From Bacillota bacterium (GTDB taxonomy: Bacteria; Bacillota; Clostridia; Christensenellales; SZUA-584), in assembly GCA_023436115.1 (NCBI GenBank), contig JAEZKQ010000004.1, positions 124,001 to 188,000 of the forward strand: 64,000 nucleotides of DNA. The letters run 5' to 3'. The position numbers and the translations under genes were made by a program. Positions 52,729 to 61,479 of the stretch are shown in pieces. Under the pieces are notes generated by a model, which saw nothing but the letters and a program-made list of their open reading frames with translations, was not told where the DNA came from and searched no databases. Numbering within the stretch: the first letter of the stretch is position 1; every line of letters starts with the position of its first letter.

Positions 52729-52982
52729 TTTGGCTGGCGGGAAGCTTACATGACCTTTTCAATGGGTGACTTTGCGAAAGCGCGGGATGCGCTCGATGAT
52801 AAGCGTATTCAGTATAAATACATAACAAGATCGAATGGAATCTCGGGCTTTAGCATGGGACGTCGAGGAGCTATTACGGCAGTTTTGGTGTCGATTCCGA
52901 TTATGCTTATCAGTACACGCTGTTTGTCAAAAAGCAAGACTTTGAGGAAGCGCAGTATCTGATTAACAAAGCGCTGCATTGA
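52729..52982 (+). pseudogene. Decayed copy of the adjacent 87-residue gene
   Basis: The frame FGWREAYMTFSMGDFAKARDAL, continuing to about 52870, matches FGWEEVYMCFAMDEYIKAQEAL of the next gene. The codon in front of FGW is TAG where the neighbour has ATG, so the start is lost. Near 52870 the frame shifts by one base, and the other frame then reads DYAYQYTLFVKKQDFEEAQ and LINKALH to the stop at 52980-52982, matching DYTKQYRLFVKTQDAQKAR and LISKALQ. A shorter start at ATG 52750 could still give a truncated product. Confidence 0.75.
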
Positions 52983-52997
52983 CGGGGGAGGATGAAT

Positions 52998-53261
52998 ATG
53001 TTCGGCTGGGAAGAAGTTTATATGTGCTTTGCTATGGACGAATATATCAAGGCGCAGGAAGCGTTGGGTCAGGAAAGCATACCGTATAAAAGAAAATTAT
53101 TCGCGCGCGGCGGGACGTGGATGGGGCGAGAAACCACGCGGGTGCATACCACTGTGATTATTGGTGACCACACCGACTACACCAAGCAGTACCGTTTATT
53201 TGTGAAAACGCAGGACGCCCAGAAGGCTAGGTTTCTGATCAGTAAGGCGTTACAGGATTAA
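52998..53261 (+). CDS. Small protein of unknown function (intact member of a tandem pair)
   Basis: 87 residues from ATG 52998 with GGGGGAGG (52984-52991) at 6 bases; ATG 52992 overlaps that RBS. The layout, a helix of AMDEYIKAQEALGQESIPY, a loop, then a strand QYRLFVKTQDAQKARFLISKAL, recalls DUF2007-type 'signal transducing' small domains, but the match is by eye and weak. It follows a decayed tandem copy by 15 bases. Conservation of the pattern between the two copies supports real coding. Confidence 0.65.
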   Translation: MFGWEEVYMCFAMDEYIKAQEALGQESIPYKRKLFARGGTWMGRETTRVHTTVIIGDHTDYTKQYRLFVKTQDAQKARFLISKALQD

Positions 53262-53353
53262 TCTTAAAGTGTTACTGTCCAGCGGTATGAAGAACAGACG
53301 CTGAGAATCTGGGTTTCTAAATCTATGGTTACAGCTTTTTGGCTGAGCCGGAA

Positions 53354-54160
53354 TTATGACCTTAAATTATAAATGATGTCTTCTATTTCCCCTTTGAAAT
53401 AGTTAAAGTCTCCTTTTTCAAGATGCCAGACGATTCTGACCTTCTGGGGAATTTGCAAACCATTTTTCTCTTTATAACAATCAATAATCGCTGAAAAATT
53501 TTTCTTGACGAACTTTCCGCCGCGTTCACTATAATAACGGTCATTTGTTTCAAAGCGTAATAATCTACCGGTTTCATCAAAATGAAAGATACCTGTCACA
53601 TCGATGTCTCTATGAGTCAATCTGGCTTTGGCAGTCATTGAATCTATTGATTCCCATTTGATATAGTCTTGTAGACTATAGCTGGGAATAAACAGTACCT
53701 CGGTAAATAAAGTGTTAAGGATGATTGGCTTATTTCTTTGCCTTTGGCGTTGAGTACAGGGATAAGATTAAACAGTTTCCCATACATATGCCCCTGTCCA
53801 CTCAGGTAAATGTCTCTCACTTGAAGGGGCATAGATAATGCTTTCATATAGGCAATTCTTACAAGCTCAATCACAGAATTAAACTGCCTGGTTTCTAACT
53901 CTATTCATTCTTTTTCGGGAGATAATTTTATAAAACTATCTTTCCATATCACATCCGCATTAAACATCTTGGTTTTACCAAACCCTGAAATATGTTTGAA
54001 CAGGTTCGGGCAGATGAATTATATCACTTTCCGAGAAAACATCTGAGCATATGATATTTGAATATTTCTTTATCTCTTGCTCTCTCTCGTTTTCATATGT
54101 TTTTGCAATGTGACATTCCCCCAAACAATAAAGACAAATAAGATAATTAGTGATGCTCAT
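53354..54160 (-). pseudogene. DUF6544-family pseudogene
   Basis: Three consecutive frames together give one protein. Frame 1 (from 54160) ends SDIIHLPEPVQTYFRVW. After a frameshift near 53985 the line goes on as ISGFGKTKMFNADVIW, to a TGA at 53905-53907 where the family has Trp (EKE-stop-IELETRQF), then through AYMKALSMPLQVRDIYLSGQG and YGKLFNLIPVLNAKGKEI. A second shift near 53705 leads to TEVLFIPSYSLQDYIKWES, then DVTGIFHFDETGRLLRFE and KGDFNYFKGEIEDIIYNL. At least two frameshifts and one nonsense codon make it non-functional. Confidence 0.8.
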
Positions 54161-54200
54161 TACGCTCTAATATCCAGAAGAAAACAAATGACAGAGGTAT

Positions 54201-54842
54201 TTATTGAACCACTGACTTTATATACATGTCAAATTCTTCAATTGTCTTGATCGTGGCATCCGGATTGAGCCGCAGCAATGCTTCTCTGTCCGCCGTTTCG
54301 GCCCATGCCGCAGAGATGATAAAAATGCCTGCCTCTCTGGCCGCTTGTATGTCGCTTTGCAAATCTCCCACATAGATAACTTCGTCCGGAGCCAGATTGA
54401 ATTGCTTCAGCAGTTTTTTTATATCTTCGGTTTTTTTAAGCCCGGCTGGGGTGCCTGTTTCCACCGCGGCAAAATAAGATTCAATATTGAATATCGGCAA
54501 AGTGATATCGGCGCTTCTGCGTCCTTTGCCCGTGATCAGAGCCATGATGATTCCTTTGGTTTTCAGGAATTCAAGTATGTCTATCATGCCGTCAAAAGGT
54601 TTGGGGCATAAGTCGTGAAGCTGCTTGTAATACTTAAGATAACGCTCAATGCCCTCATCAAAATGCTCTGGGATCAGCGCGCTGATGGTGCCTTCTTCGG
54701 ACGGGCCGAATGTGTCCATGATCTCCTTGTTGGTAAACGTGCGTCCGGCCAGCGGTTCAATCGCTCTTTTGAACGCCTCCACGCATAAAGGGAGCGTATC
54801 GCCGATTGTGCCGTCTAAATCAAAAAACACCGCTTTGATCAT
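54201..54842 (-). CDS. HAD-family hydrolase (Gph/PpaX-like)
   Basis: 213 residues. Motif I FFDLDGTIGDTLP (residues 6-18), motif II ALITGKG, motif III Lys in the GLKKTED stretch, motif IV VIYVGDLQSDIQAAREAG. A C1-type helical cap lies at 18-85. The second HAD phosphatase of this type in the window, after that in the trpS operon. It is single; substrate unknown. The upstream region has a weak RBS (GGGGGATATAATACACA before the ATG). Confidence 0.88.
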   Translation of the reverse strand: MIKAVFFDLDGTIGDTLPLCVEAFKRAIEPLAGRTFTNKEIMDTFGPSEEGTISALIPEHFDEGIERYLKYYKQLHDLCPKPFDGMIDILEFLKTKGIIMALITGKGRRSADITLPIFNIESYFAAVETGTPAGLKKTEDIKKLLKQFNLAPDEVIYVGDLQSDIQAAREAGIFIISAAWAETADREALLRLNPDATIKTIEEFDMYIKSVVQ

Positions 54843-54953
54843 TGTGTATTATATCCCCCAAAAAATCATATCATTAAGGCCTTAAAGACCCAACGTCTCA
54901 AAAGGTATCATGAGGGGCGCGGCAGTGTCAATACATAAACGGCCTTAGGGATA

Positions 54954-55577
54954 CTATTTCCTGCTCAAGTGCAACCCGATGGCGGGAATCAGCAGGAGTG
55001 CGGGGGAGGTTGCAAATATATCAACAATATCCCAAGCAGAATCAGAAAACCGTAAGAACAACATTGTCAAATAGAATAATAAAAGCAGAATACTTGCAAT
55101 ACGAATAGTTATTTTTACAATAGCGCTATAAAGACGAATATCCCAGATAAGAGAAGCCCCATTTATAACAAAAAAGCCGATGCAAAAATAGAGCACAGGA
55201 CGAGCAACATACATATACGTCAATATTGGAAGAAGATTATAATATCGATTCGATAAAAATACAAAATACGGTTTAAATATCACCATAAGGACTATCATAA
55301 TGAGCGTCAGCGAGCCGAATACGATAAAGCCCTTCCAGTACTTTTTCCGGTGCGGTGCAACGGTATTCTTTTTATTCTTATCACCGTATATGACCGTCAG
55401 AATATCCACGCTGAAGAACACGGCGATCTTTTCAAGCGTCTGTAGATCGGGCCGCGCGTTTCCTGCTTCCCACAGGGAAACAGTTTGCGGTGTAACATCA
55501 AGGCTTTGGGCCAGAGCTTCCTTAGAAATGTGGTTTTGTCTGCGCAGATAGACTATATTCTCTCCAACATCATTCAC
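54954..55577 (-). CDS. XRE regulator fused to a membrane domain
   Basis: 207 residues. Residues 4-60 are a helix-turn-helix of XRE type (GENIVYLRRQNHISKEALAQSLDVTPQTVSLWEAG). Four hydrophobic segments follow (about 88-110, 115-150, 158-180, 188-203), so this is a membrane-bound regulator, a layout common in Bacillota for stress or antimicrobial sensing. No gene with a matching promoter is next to it; it faces away from the dehydrogenase operon, with 248 bases between. Confidence 0.85.
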   Translation of the reverse strand: MNDVGENIVYLRRQNHISKEALAQSLDVTPQTVSLWEAGNARPDLQTLEKIAVFFSVDILTVIYGDKNKKNTVAPHRKKYWKGFIVFGSLTLIMIVLMVIFKPYFVFLSNRYYNLLPILTYMYVARPVLYFCIGFFVINGASLIWDIRLYSAIVKITIRIASILLLLFYLTMLFLRFSDSAWDIVDIFATSPALLLIPAIGLHLSRK

Positions 55578-55710
55578 TATTGTTACCGCCTTCTAAACAA
55601 AATATTATATGGAAATAATATATTAACATATATATCTAGCTGTTGTCACGTAAGTATTTGTTGCGGGTGTTAAGTATGGAGGTTTTGCATGTCTTTTTTA
55701 TTCGTGCCCG

Positions 55711-55740
55711 TTGACATAACATAGACCATAATGTTAAAAT
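55711..55740 (+). promoter_or_regulatory. Candidate promoter of the 2-oxo-acid dehydrogenase operon
   Basis: TTGACA (55711-55716), an 18-base spacer and TAAAAT (55735-55740). The expected leader of about 80 bases has no obvious hairpin. Confidence 0.6.
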
Positions 55741-55825
55741 AGCACATAGTAAATGTCACTTTTTATCACAAGTCAATGATTAACGAGCATAATGTGTGTA
55801 AATTTAATATAAACGGAGGTTTTAA

Positions 55826-57145
55826 ATGGCTGTTGGCGTGATCATGCCCCGACAAGGGCAGTCTGTGGAGAGCTGTATCATCGAATGTCGCGTGAAAGAG
55901 GGCGATACTGTCGGTGTTGGCGATATACTCTTTGCTTACGAAACGGATAAGGCTTCTTTCGAAGAAGAAAGCCCAATAGCGGGCACGGTATTAAAGCTGC
56001 TCGTACAGGACGGCGACGATGTGCCATGCCTGGATACGGTATTGGTGATCGGCGAGCCCGGCGAAGACATTTCATCGTTTGTATCGGGCAGCGGCGTACA
56101 AGAGCAAGCGCCCGATGCCGCCGGTGAAAATGTAATCTCTAAGCCGCAGGACGTCCCCGTGGCCGCTACGGCGTCGGAAGCGGATATTACGAAAATTTCT
56201 CCCAGAGCCCAAGGTATCGCGCAGAGACAGGGACTGGATTTAACGAAAGCCGTGCCCACAGGCCCCAATGGGCGTATCATCGAACGCGACGTTGCGGTGC
56301 TGGCCGAAAAAGGCTATAAGGTGACCGGTGCGGCGGGCATAGCCTATGAAGGCGGGCGCGAAGGCAGCGGCCTTGGCGGAGCTGTGACGACGGCGGATTT
56401 AAATGCGGCGGAAAAGGCTGCTCCGGCTGAGGCAGTAGCAGCAACCAAAGCGGCTTATACGGATGTGAAGCTATCCGGTGTGCGCAAAGCCATTGCAAAG
56501 TCCATGCATGCCTCGCTGTCCGAAATGGCGCAGCTTACACATCATTCCAGCTTCGATGCCACGGTAGTACTCGCATATCGCGAACGCGTCAAAGCGAACA
56601 TGGATAAGCTCGGTCTGCCCAACATCACGCTCAACGACATCATATTATTCGCGGTGTCCAGAACGCTCAAAGAGCATGCCGATCTCAACGCGCATTTCCT
56701 GGGCGACTCCATGCGCCTATTTGGCAGCGTGAACTTAGGCATGGCGGTGGACACCGACAGAGGGCTGCTTGTCCCCACGGTTTTCGGCGCAGATAAGCTC
56801 TCGCTTACGCAAATCGCTCAAAAAACAAAGGAGCTGGCATCATCGGCGCAGTCCGGCAAGATCTCGCCCGATCTGCTCACCGGCGGTACTTTTACCGTCT
56901 CCAACCTCGGCGCACTCGGTATCGAAATGTTCACGCCTGTTATCAACCCGCCGCAGACGGCGATACTCGGCGTTTGCAGTATCACTTACCGCCAGAAGAA
57001 GGTGGGCAGTGAATTTGTGACGTATCCCGCAATGGGGCTGTCGCTCACGTATGATCACCGCGCTGTAGACGGTGCACCCGCGTCGCGGTTCTTAAAGGAT
57101 CTCTGCACAGCGCTGGAAGCTTTCGACATATTGCTGGCGTTATAA
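55826..57145 (+). CDS. Dihydrolipoamide acyltransferase (E2)
   Basis: 439 residues. One lipoyl domain (1-80) with the lipoylated Lys in ETDKASFEE; an Ala/Glu/Val linker; a peripheral-subunit-binding domain (about 120-155, ISPRAQGIAQRQGLDLTKAVPTGPNGRIIERDV, matching the E3/E1-binding motif); a second linker; and a catalytic domain (210-439) ending in LTYDHRAVDGAPASRFL with the active-site His and Asp. Accepts the acyl group from E1 and passes it to CoA. First gene of the operon, GGAGG in front. Substrate (pyruvate, acetoin or branched-chain oxo-acid) undecided. Confidence 0.93.
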   Translation: MAVGVIMPRQGQSVESCIIECRVKEGDTVGVGDILFAYETDKASFEEESPIAGTVLKLLVQDGDDVPCLDTVLVIGEPGEDISSFVSGSGVQEQAPDAAGENVISKPQDVPVAATASEADITKISPRAQGIAQRQGLDLTKAVPTGPNGRIIERDVAVLAEKGYKVTGAAGIAYEGGREGSGLGGAVTTADLNAAEKAAPAEAVAATKAAYTDVKLSGVRKAIAKSMHASLSEMAQLTHHSSFDATVVLAYRERVKANMDKLGLPNITLNDIILFAVSRTLKEHADLNAHFLGDSMRLFGSVNLGMAVDTDRGLLVPTVFGADKLSLTQIAQKTKELASSAQSGKISPDLLTGGTFTVSNLGALGIEMFTPVINPPQTAILGVCSITYRQKKVGSEFVTYPAMGLSLTYDHRAVDGAPASRFLKDLCTALEAFDILLAL

Positions 57146-57157
57146 GGAGGCGGCATA

Positions 57158-58522
57158 ATGATCTATGATCTGATTGTGATCGGCGGCGGTCCGGCGGGCT
57201 ACTTAGGGGCGGAGCGCGCAGGCCATGCGGGGCTCAAAACGCTGCTGTTTGAAAAACGCAGTGTGGGCGGTATTTGTCTCAACGAAGGCTGCATACCCAC
57301 AAAAACGCTGCTGTACTCGGCAAAGATAAAAGACAGCGCGGCGCACGGCGACGTGTACGGCGTTAATGTTCAAGGGGCGGAGTTAAACCACTCGGCAGTC
57401 ATTGCACGTAAGAACAAAGTCGTGAAAACTCTCGTTAGCGGTGTGGAAGCCACGCTCAAGGGCGCGGGTGTCACGGTGATTAAGGCACAAGCTAAGGTGA
57501 TAGGCAAAAACTCCGACGGTTATACCGTGACGGACGGCAAAGAGGTTTACACCGCAAAGCGGCTCTTAATCGCGGCGGGTTCCGAAGCGGCTGTACCGCC
57601 GATACCCGGCCTTGCGGATGGTATAGGGAACGGCTTTGTGCTGACCAGCCGTGAAATGCTGGATATCACGCAAGTGCCAAAAAAACTTGTTGTGATTGGC
57701 GGCGGTGTGATCGGGCTGGAAATGGCAAGCTATTTCTGCTCGGCGGGCGCAGAGGTGACCGTGGTGGAAATGCTGAATACCATCGGCGGCCCCATTGATG
57801 CCGATATCGCGGAGCTGCTTAAGAAGAATTTGTCCAAGAAGGGTATCACCTTCCATATGGGATGCAAGGTGACGGCCATCACGGATAAGGTGGAATATCT
57901 GGACGCGCAGGGCAAGCCTGCCGCTTTGGCGGCCGATAAGGTGCTGCTGAGCATAGGGCGGTGTCCTATGGTGGAGGGCCTCGGATTGGAGACCATCGGC
58001 GTGCTGACCGAACGCGGCGCGGTGGTGACCGACAGCCATTTGCAGACCAATATACCCGGCGTTTATGCGGCGGGCGACGTGAACGGAAAATCGCTGCTGG
58101 CGCATACGGCATACCGTGAGGCTGAGGTGGCGGTGAACCACATGACGGGCAAAAAGGATGTTATGCGCTATGATGCCATTCCGGCTGTGATCTACACGAC
58201 ACCCGAGGTGGCGGGCGTGGGATTAACGGCTCAGGCAGCCCAAGAAAAAGGCATTGATGTTACCGTCAAGAGTATTACGATGAATTATTCCGGGCGCTAC
58301 CTTGCGGAAAACGACAAGGGAGACGGCATTATCAAGCTCGTGGTAGATAACAAGTGGCGCAAGCTCGCGGGGGTTCACATGATCTCACCTTACGCATCGG
58401 AGATCATATACGGCGCAGGGCTGATGGTAGAAAAGGAAATGACGATCGATGAAATCAAGCAGCTGGTGTTCCCGCATCCGACGGTGTGCGAGGCGCTTCG
58501 GGAAGCCATTTTTCAGCTGTAG
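57158..58522 (+). CDS. lpdA: Dihydrolipoyl dehydrogenase (E3)
   Basis: 454 residues. FAD site IGGGPAGYLGAERAGHAG, redox disulfide GGICLNEGCIPTKTLL (about 38-54), NAD site VVIGGGVIGLEMASYF, second FAD contact GVYAAGDVNGKSLLAHTA and the C-terminal catalytic FPHPTVCEALREA. All catalytic residues are present. It reoxidises the lipoyl arm of E2 with NAD. AGGAGGCGGCATA before the ATG is a strong RBS, and the gap to E2 is 12 bases. Confidence 0.96.
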   Translation: MIYDLIVIGGGPAGYLGAERAGHAGLKTLLFEKRSVGGICLNEGCIPTKTLLYSAKIKDSAAHGDVYGVNVQGAELNHSAVIARKNKVVKTLVSGVEATLKGAGVTVIKAQAKVIGKNSDGYTVTDGKEVYTAKRLLIAAGSEAAVPPIPGLADGIGNGFVLTSREMLDITQVPKKLVVIGGGVIGLEMASYFCSAGAEVTVVEMLNTIGGPIDADIAELLKKNLSKKGITFHMGCKVTAITDKVEYLDAQGKPAALAADKVLLSIGRCPMVEGLGLETIGVLTERGAVVTDSHLQTNIPGVYAAGDVNGKSLLAHTAYREAEVAVNHMTGKKDVMRYDAIPAVIYTTPEVAGVGLTAQAAQEKGIDVTVKSITMNYSGRYLAENDKGDGIIKLVVDNKWRKLAGVHMISPYASEIIYGAGLMVEKEMTIDEIKQLVFPHPTVCEALREAIFQL

Positions 58523-58547
58523 AATAATTTATAAGGGAGCATGAGAC

Positions 58548-61019
58548 ATGACAAAATGTTTAATGGTCGAGCCGGGCAAGGTAAGACAGCCGGGATATAT
58601 CTCCTTTGACGATATCCCGATGAATCAATATCAGAAAACGGTAGCGGACGAAAAAAAGAACTTTAGCAAGGATGAGTTCTTAAGAATGTACCGTGATATG
58701 CTCATCATTCGCGAGTTTGAAACAATGCTCAATCTCATCAAGACGGCAGGAGAATATGAGGGCGTGGCGTATAACCATCCGGGCCCCGCGCATTTGGGTA
58801 TCGGTCAGGAAGCGGCTTATGTGGGGCAGGCCTTTGGTCTTTCCATCAACGACTATACGTTCGGTTCGCACAGAAGCCACGGCGAGATACTCGCCAAGGG
58901 TCTTAGCGCCATCACACAGCTTAGAGACGATGAACTCATGGGCATCATGAAGAACTTCTTCGGCGGTGAGACGTTCGCAGTTGTGGAGAAAACGACCAAA
59001 GCCACCAATGTGAAGGATATCGCGATCGAGTTTCTGCTTTACGGCACGCTGGCCGAGATCTGGGCGAGAAAAACGGGTTTCAACCGCGGTCTCGGCGGTT
59101 CCATGCACGCGTTCTTTATTCCGTTTGGCATATTCCCGAACAACGCCATCGTGGGCGGCAGCGCGGATATCGCGACGGGCGCGGCATTATATAAGCGCGT
59201 GAACAAAAAAGACGGTATTGTTATCTGCAATATCGGCGATGGCAGTATCGGCTGCGGCCCTGTTTACGAAGCCATGAACTTTGCGGCGATGGATCAGCTT
59301 AACACATTATGGGACGACGAACACAAAGGCGGACTGCCCATCATATTCAACATATTCAACAACTTCTACGGCATGGGCGGCCAGACTTGCGGCGAGACCA
59401 TGGCATACAGCCAGGTGGCGCGTCTGGGCGCGGGCGTTTCGCCCAGCCAGATGTACGCCGAACGCGTGGACGGATACAATCCGCTTGCCGTGATCGACGC
59501 GTATAAGCGCAAGCGTGAGATCATAGAGAATCGCAAAGGCCCCGTACTGCTCGACGTATTAACCTACCGTACTTCGGGCCACAGCCCGTCGGATGCGTCG
59601 GCCTACCGCGCCAAGGAAGAGGTCGAAATGTGGCAGGAAGCCGATTCCATCGTGGCGTTTGGCAAGCAGCTGACCGATGCCAATGTGGCCAAAGCGTCTG
59701 AGCTTGAAGAGATCGAGAAACAGGTGAAGGAATGGATACTCAGCACGGTGAAACTTGCCAAGGATGACACGCTTTCTCCGCGCATGGATCTGCTGAAAAC
59801 GCCGGATGCCATTGCCGACCTTATGTTCTCCAACGGACATGTGAAGAGCATGGACGAGACAAGAAAGCCGGACGCGCTTCAAGTTAAAGAAGAAAACGCA
59901 CATGTGCAGCAGCTTACGAAAAAAGTGCGCTTCGCTTATGATGAAAGCGGCAAGCCGGTGTCTAAAAACAAGCTTTATCAGCTGCGTGACGGCATATTTG
60001 AAGCCATTATCGACAAATATTATGAAGACCCCACATTGACCGCTTACGGTGAGGACGTGCGTGAATGGGGCGGCGCGTTTGCGGTATACCGCGGCCTTAG
60101 CGACTGCATGCCGTACCATCGTCTGTTCAATTCGCCGATTTCCGAAGGCGCGATCGTGGGCAGCGCTGTGGGCTATGCCATGGCGGGCGGCCGCGTGATC
60201 GCGGAACTCATGTACGCGGACTTTTTGGGCCGCGCGGGCGATCAGGTGTTTAACCAGCTGAGCAAATGGCAGTCGATGAGCGCGGGCATACTCAAAATGC
60301 CGTGCGTGCTGCGTATGTCGGTGGGCAGCAAATACGGCGCGCAGCATTCGCAGGACTGGTCGGCGCTGTGCACGCATATTCCCGGCCTCAAGGTCGTGTT
60401 CCCGGCCACGCCTTACGACGCCAAGGGTATCATGACGGCAGCGCTTAACGGCACAGACCCGGTGGTGTTCCTGGAGAGCCAGCGTATCTACGATATCGGA
60501 GAGCAGTTCCATGAGGGCGGCGTTCCCGAAGGCGCGTATGAGATCGAAATCGGAGAACCGGATGTGAAGGTGAAGGGCAGCGACTTAACCATATTGTCCG
60601 TCGGCGCGACGCTGTATCGCGTAATGGAAGCCGTGAAGCTGTTTGCAGAGAAGGGCATCAGCGTGGAAGTGATCGACGCACGCAGCCTCGTGCCGTTCAA
60701 TTATGAGAAAGTTATCGAATCCGTCAAGAAAACGGGCCGTATCATCGTCACGGGCGACGCCTGCGAGAGAGGCTCTCACCTTAACGATTTTGCGCGCAAC
60801 ATCACCGAGCTTGCGTTTGATTATCTGGATGCGCCGCCGGTGGTCGTGGGGGCGAAGAACTGGATTACGCCCGCGCACGAGCTGGAAGATCATTTCTTCC
60901 CGCAGCCGCATTGGTATGTGGACGCGTTCCATGAACGTATTGCGCCCATTCCCGGCTATACGCCCAAGCACAACTTTACGGAGCTGGAGCAGCTCCGCAG
61001 TAACAAGCGCGGTGTATAA
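58548..61019 (+). CDS. Fused 2-oxo-acid dehydrogenase E1 alpha/beta
   Basis: 823 residues, an E1 alpha subunit (about 40-430) joined to an E1 beta subunit (about 480-810) in one chain. Alpha part: RMYRDMLIIREFETM, NHPGPAHLGIGQEAAYVG, and the thiamine diphosphate motif GDGSIGCGPVYEAMNFA up to NNFYGMG; phosphorylation-loop-like TSGHSPSDASAYR. Beta part: YGEDVREWGGAFAVYRGL, NSPISEGAIVGSAVGYAMAGG, VFLESQRIYD. A decarboxylase acting with the E2 and E3 genes before it. GGGAGC is the RBS. Substrate is not fixed; the fused form occurs in branched-chain- and acetoin-type complexes. Confidence 0.92.
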   Translation: MTKCLMVEPGKVRQPGYISFDDIPMNQYQKTVADEKKNFSKDEFLRMYRDMLIIREFETMLNLIKTAGEYEGVAYNHPGPAHLGIGQEAAYVGQAFGLSINDYTFGSHRSHGEILAKGLSAITQLRDDELMGIMKNFFGGETFAVVEKTTKATNVKDIAIEFLLYGTLAEIWARKTGFNRGLGGSMHAFFIPFGIFPNNAIVGGSADIATGAALYKRVNKKDGIVICNIGDGSIGCGPVYEAMNFAAMDQLNTLWDDEHKGGLPIIFNIFNNFYGMGGQTCGETMAYSQVARLGAGVSPSQMYAERVDGYNPLAVIDAYKRKREIIENRKGPVLLDVLTYRTSGHSPSDASAYRAKEEVEMWQEADSIVAFGKQLTDANVAKASELEEIEKQVKEWILSTVKLAKDDTLSPRMDLLKTPDAIADLMFSNGHVKSMDETRKPDALQVKEENAHVQQLTKKVRFAYDESGKPVSKNKLYQLRDGIFEAIIDKYYEDPTLTAYGEDVREWGGAFAVYRGLSDCMPYHRLFNSPISEGAIVGSAVGYAMAGGRVIAELMYADFLGRAGDQVFNQLSKWQSMSAGILKMPCVLRMSVGSKYGAQHSQDWSALCTHIPGLKVVFPATPYDAKGIMTAALNGTDPVVFLESQRIYDIGEQFHEGGVPEGAYEIEIGEPDVKVKGSDLTILSVGATLYRVMEAVKLFAEKGISVEVIDARSLVPFNYEKVIESVKKTGRIIVTGDACERGSHLNDFARNITELAFDYLDAPPVVVGAKNWITPAHELEDHFFPQPHWYVDAFHERIAPIPGYTPKHNFTELEQLRSNKRGV

Positions 61020-61056
61020 AAATAATCAACAGCAACTCTTACACATATCCTATGAG

Positions 61057-61088
61057 AACGGCGGGGCTATAATGGCTTCGCCGTTTCT
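61057..61088 (+). terminator. Terminator of the dehydrogenase operon
   Basis: AACGGCGGGGC (61057-61067) pairs with GCTTCGCCGTT (61075-61085) using two wobble pairs; TTTCTATG follows. Confidence 0.65.
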
Positions 61089-61250
61089 ATGTTATAGGCT
61101 TAGACATGGCGGTCATAAAACATTTTTGCGCAAAAAAGGGCTTCCGATAAGCACAGCTGCCATTAGAAGGCCCTTAAATACGTATTTTATTTCCTAATTT
61201 ATTGCTAAATGCTCAGCTTAATTGAATTATGATAAGGTAAGGTCGTCTGT

Positions 61251-61439
61251 TCATTGCGTTTCTTCTAGCGCTTGCGTGATCAATGCCGACGCGATTTGGA
61301 GCGCCTTGATTCTGCGTATAATCAGCGTGTGCGAAGAAGTTCCTTGTTTAAGCTTGGGTTGTACTTTTTCGCACTTGCTGATCGTGGAAGAGATAGCCCG
61401 CAGCGCCTCTTCCAATTCTTCTTTTGTAAAATCAGCCAT
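61251..61439 (-). CDS. Small conserved helical protein
   Basis: 62 residues, all helical by pattern: FTKEELEEALRAISSTISKCEK, then IIRRIKALQIASALITQALE. AGGAGCT 10 bases before the ATG is a fair RBS. It resembles a small family of hypothetical proteins of clostridial genomes. Function unknown; the amphipathic helices suggest a two-helix bundle and possibly dimerisation. It is on the same strand as the ABC permease and starts 40 bases after its stop. Confidence 0.75.
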   Translation of the reverse strand: MADFTKEELEEALRAISSTISKCEKVQPKLKQGTSSHTLIIRRIKALQIASALITQALEETQ

Positions 61440-61479
61440 AAATGATTAGCTCCTGTCCATATTTAGCCGAATGGAAGTC

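Noticed and set aside
52860..52880. Programmed frameshift in the first small tandem gene
   Set aside because: No slippery heptamer or following hairpin is visible and the start codon is also lost, which fits decay.
53905..53907. TGA as selenocysteine or recoded stop in the DUF6544 gene
   Set aside because: It stands at a Trp position of the family and the gene has further frameshifts, so simple decay explains it; no SECIS-like hairpin seen just behind it.
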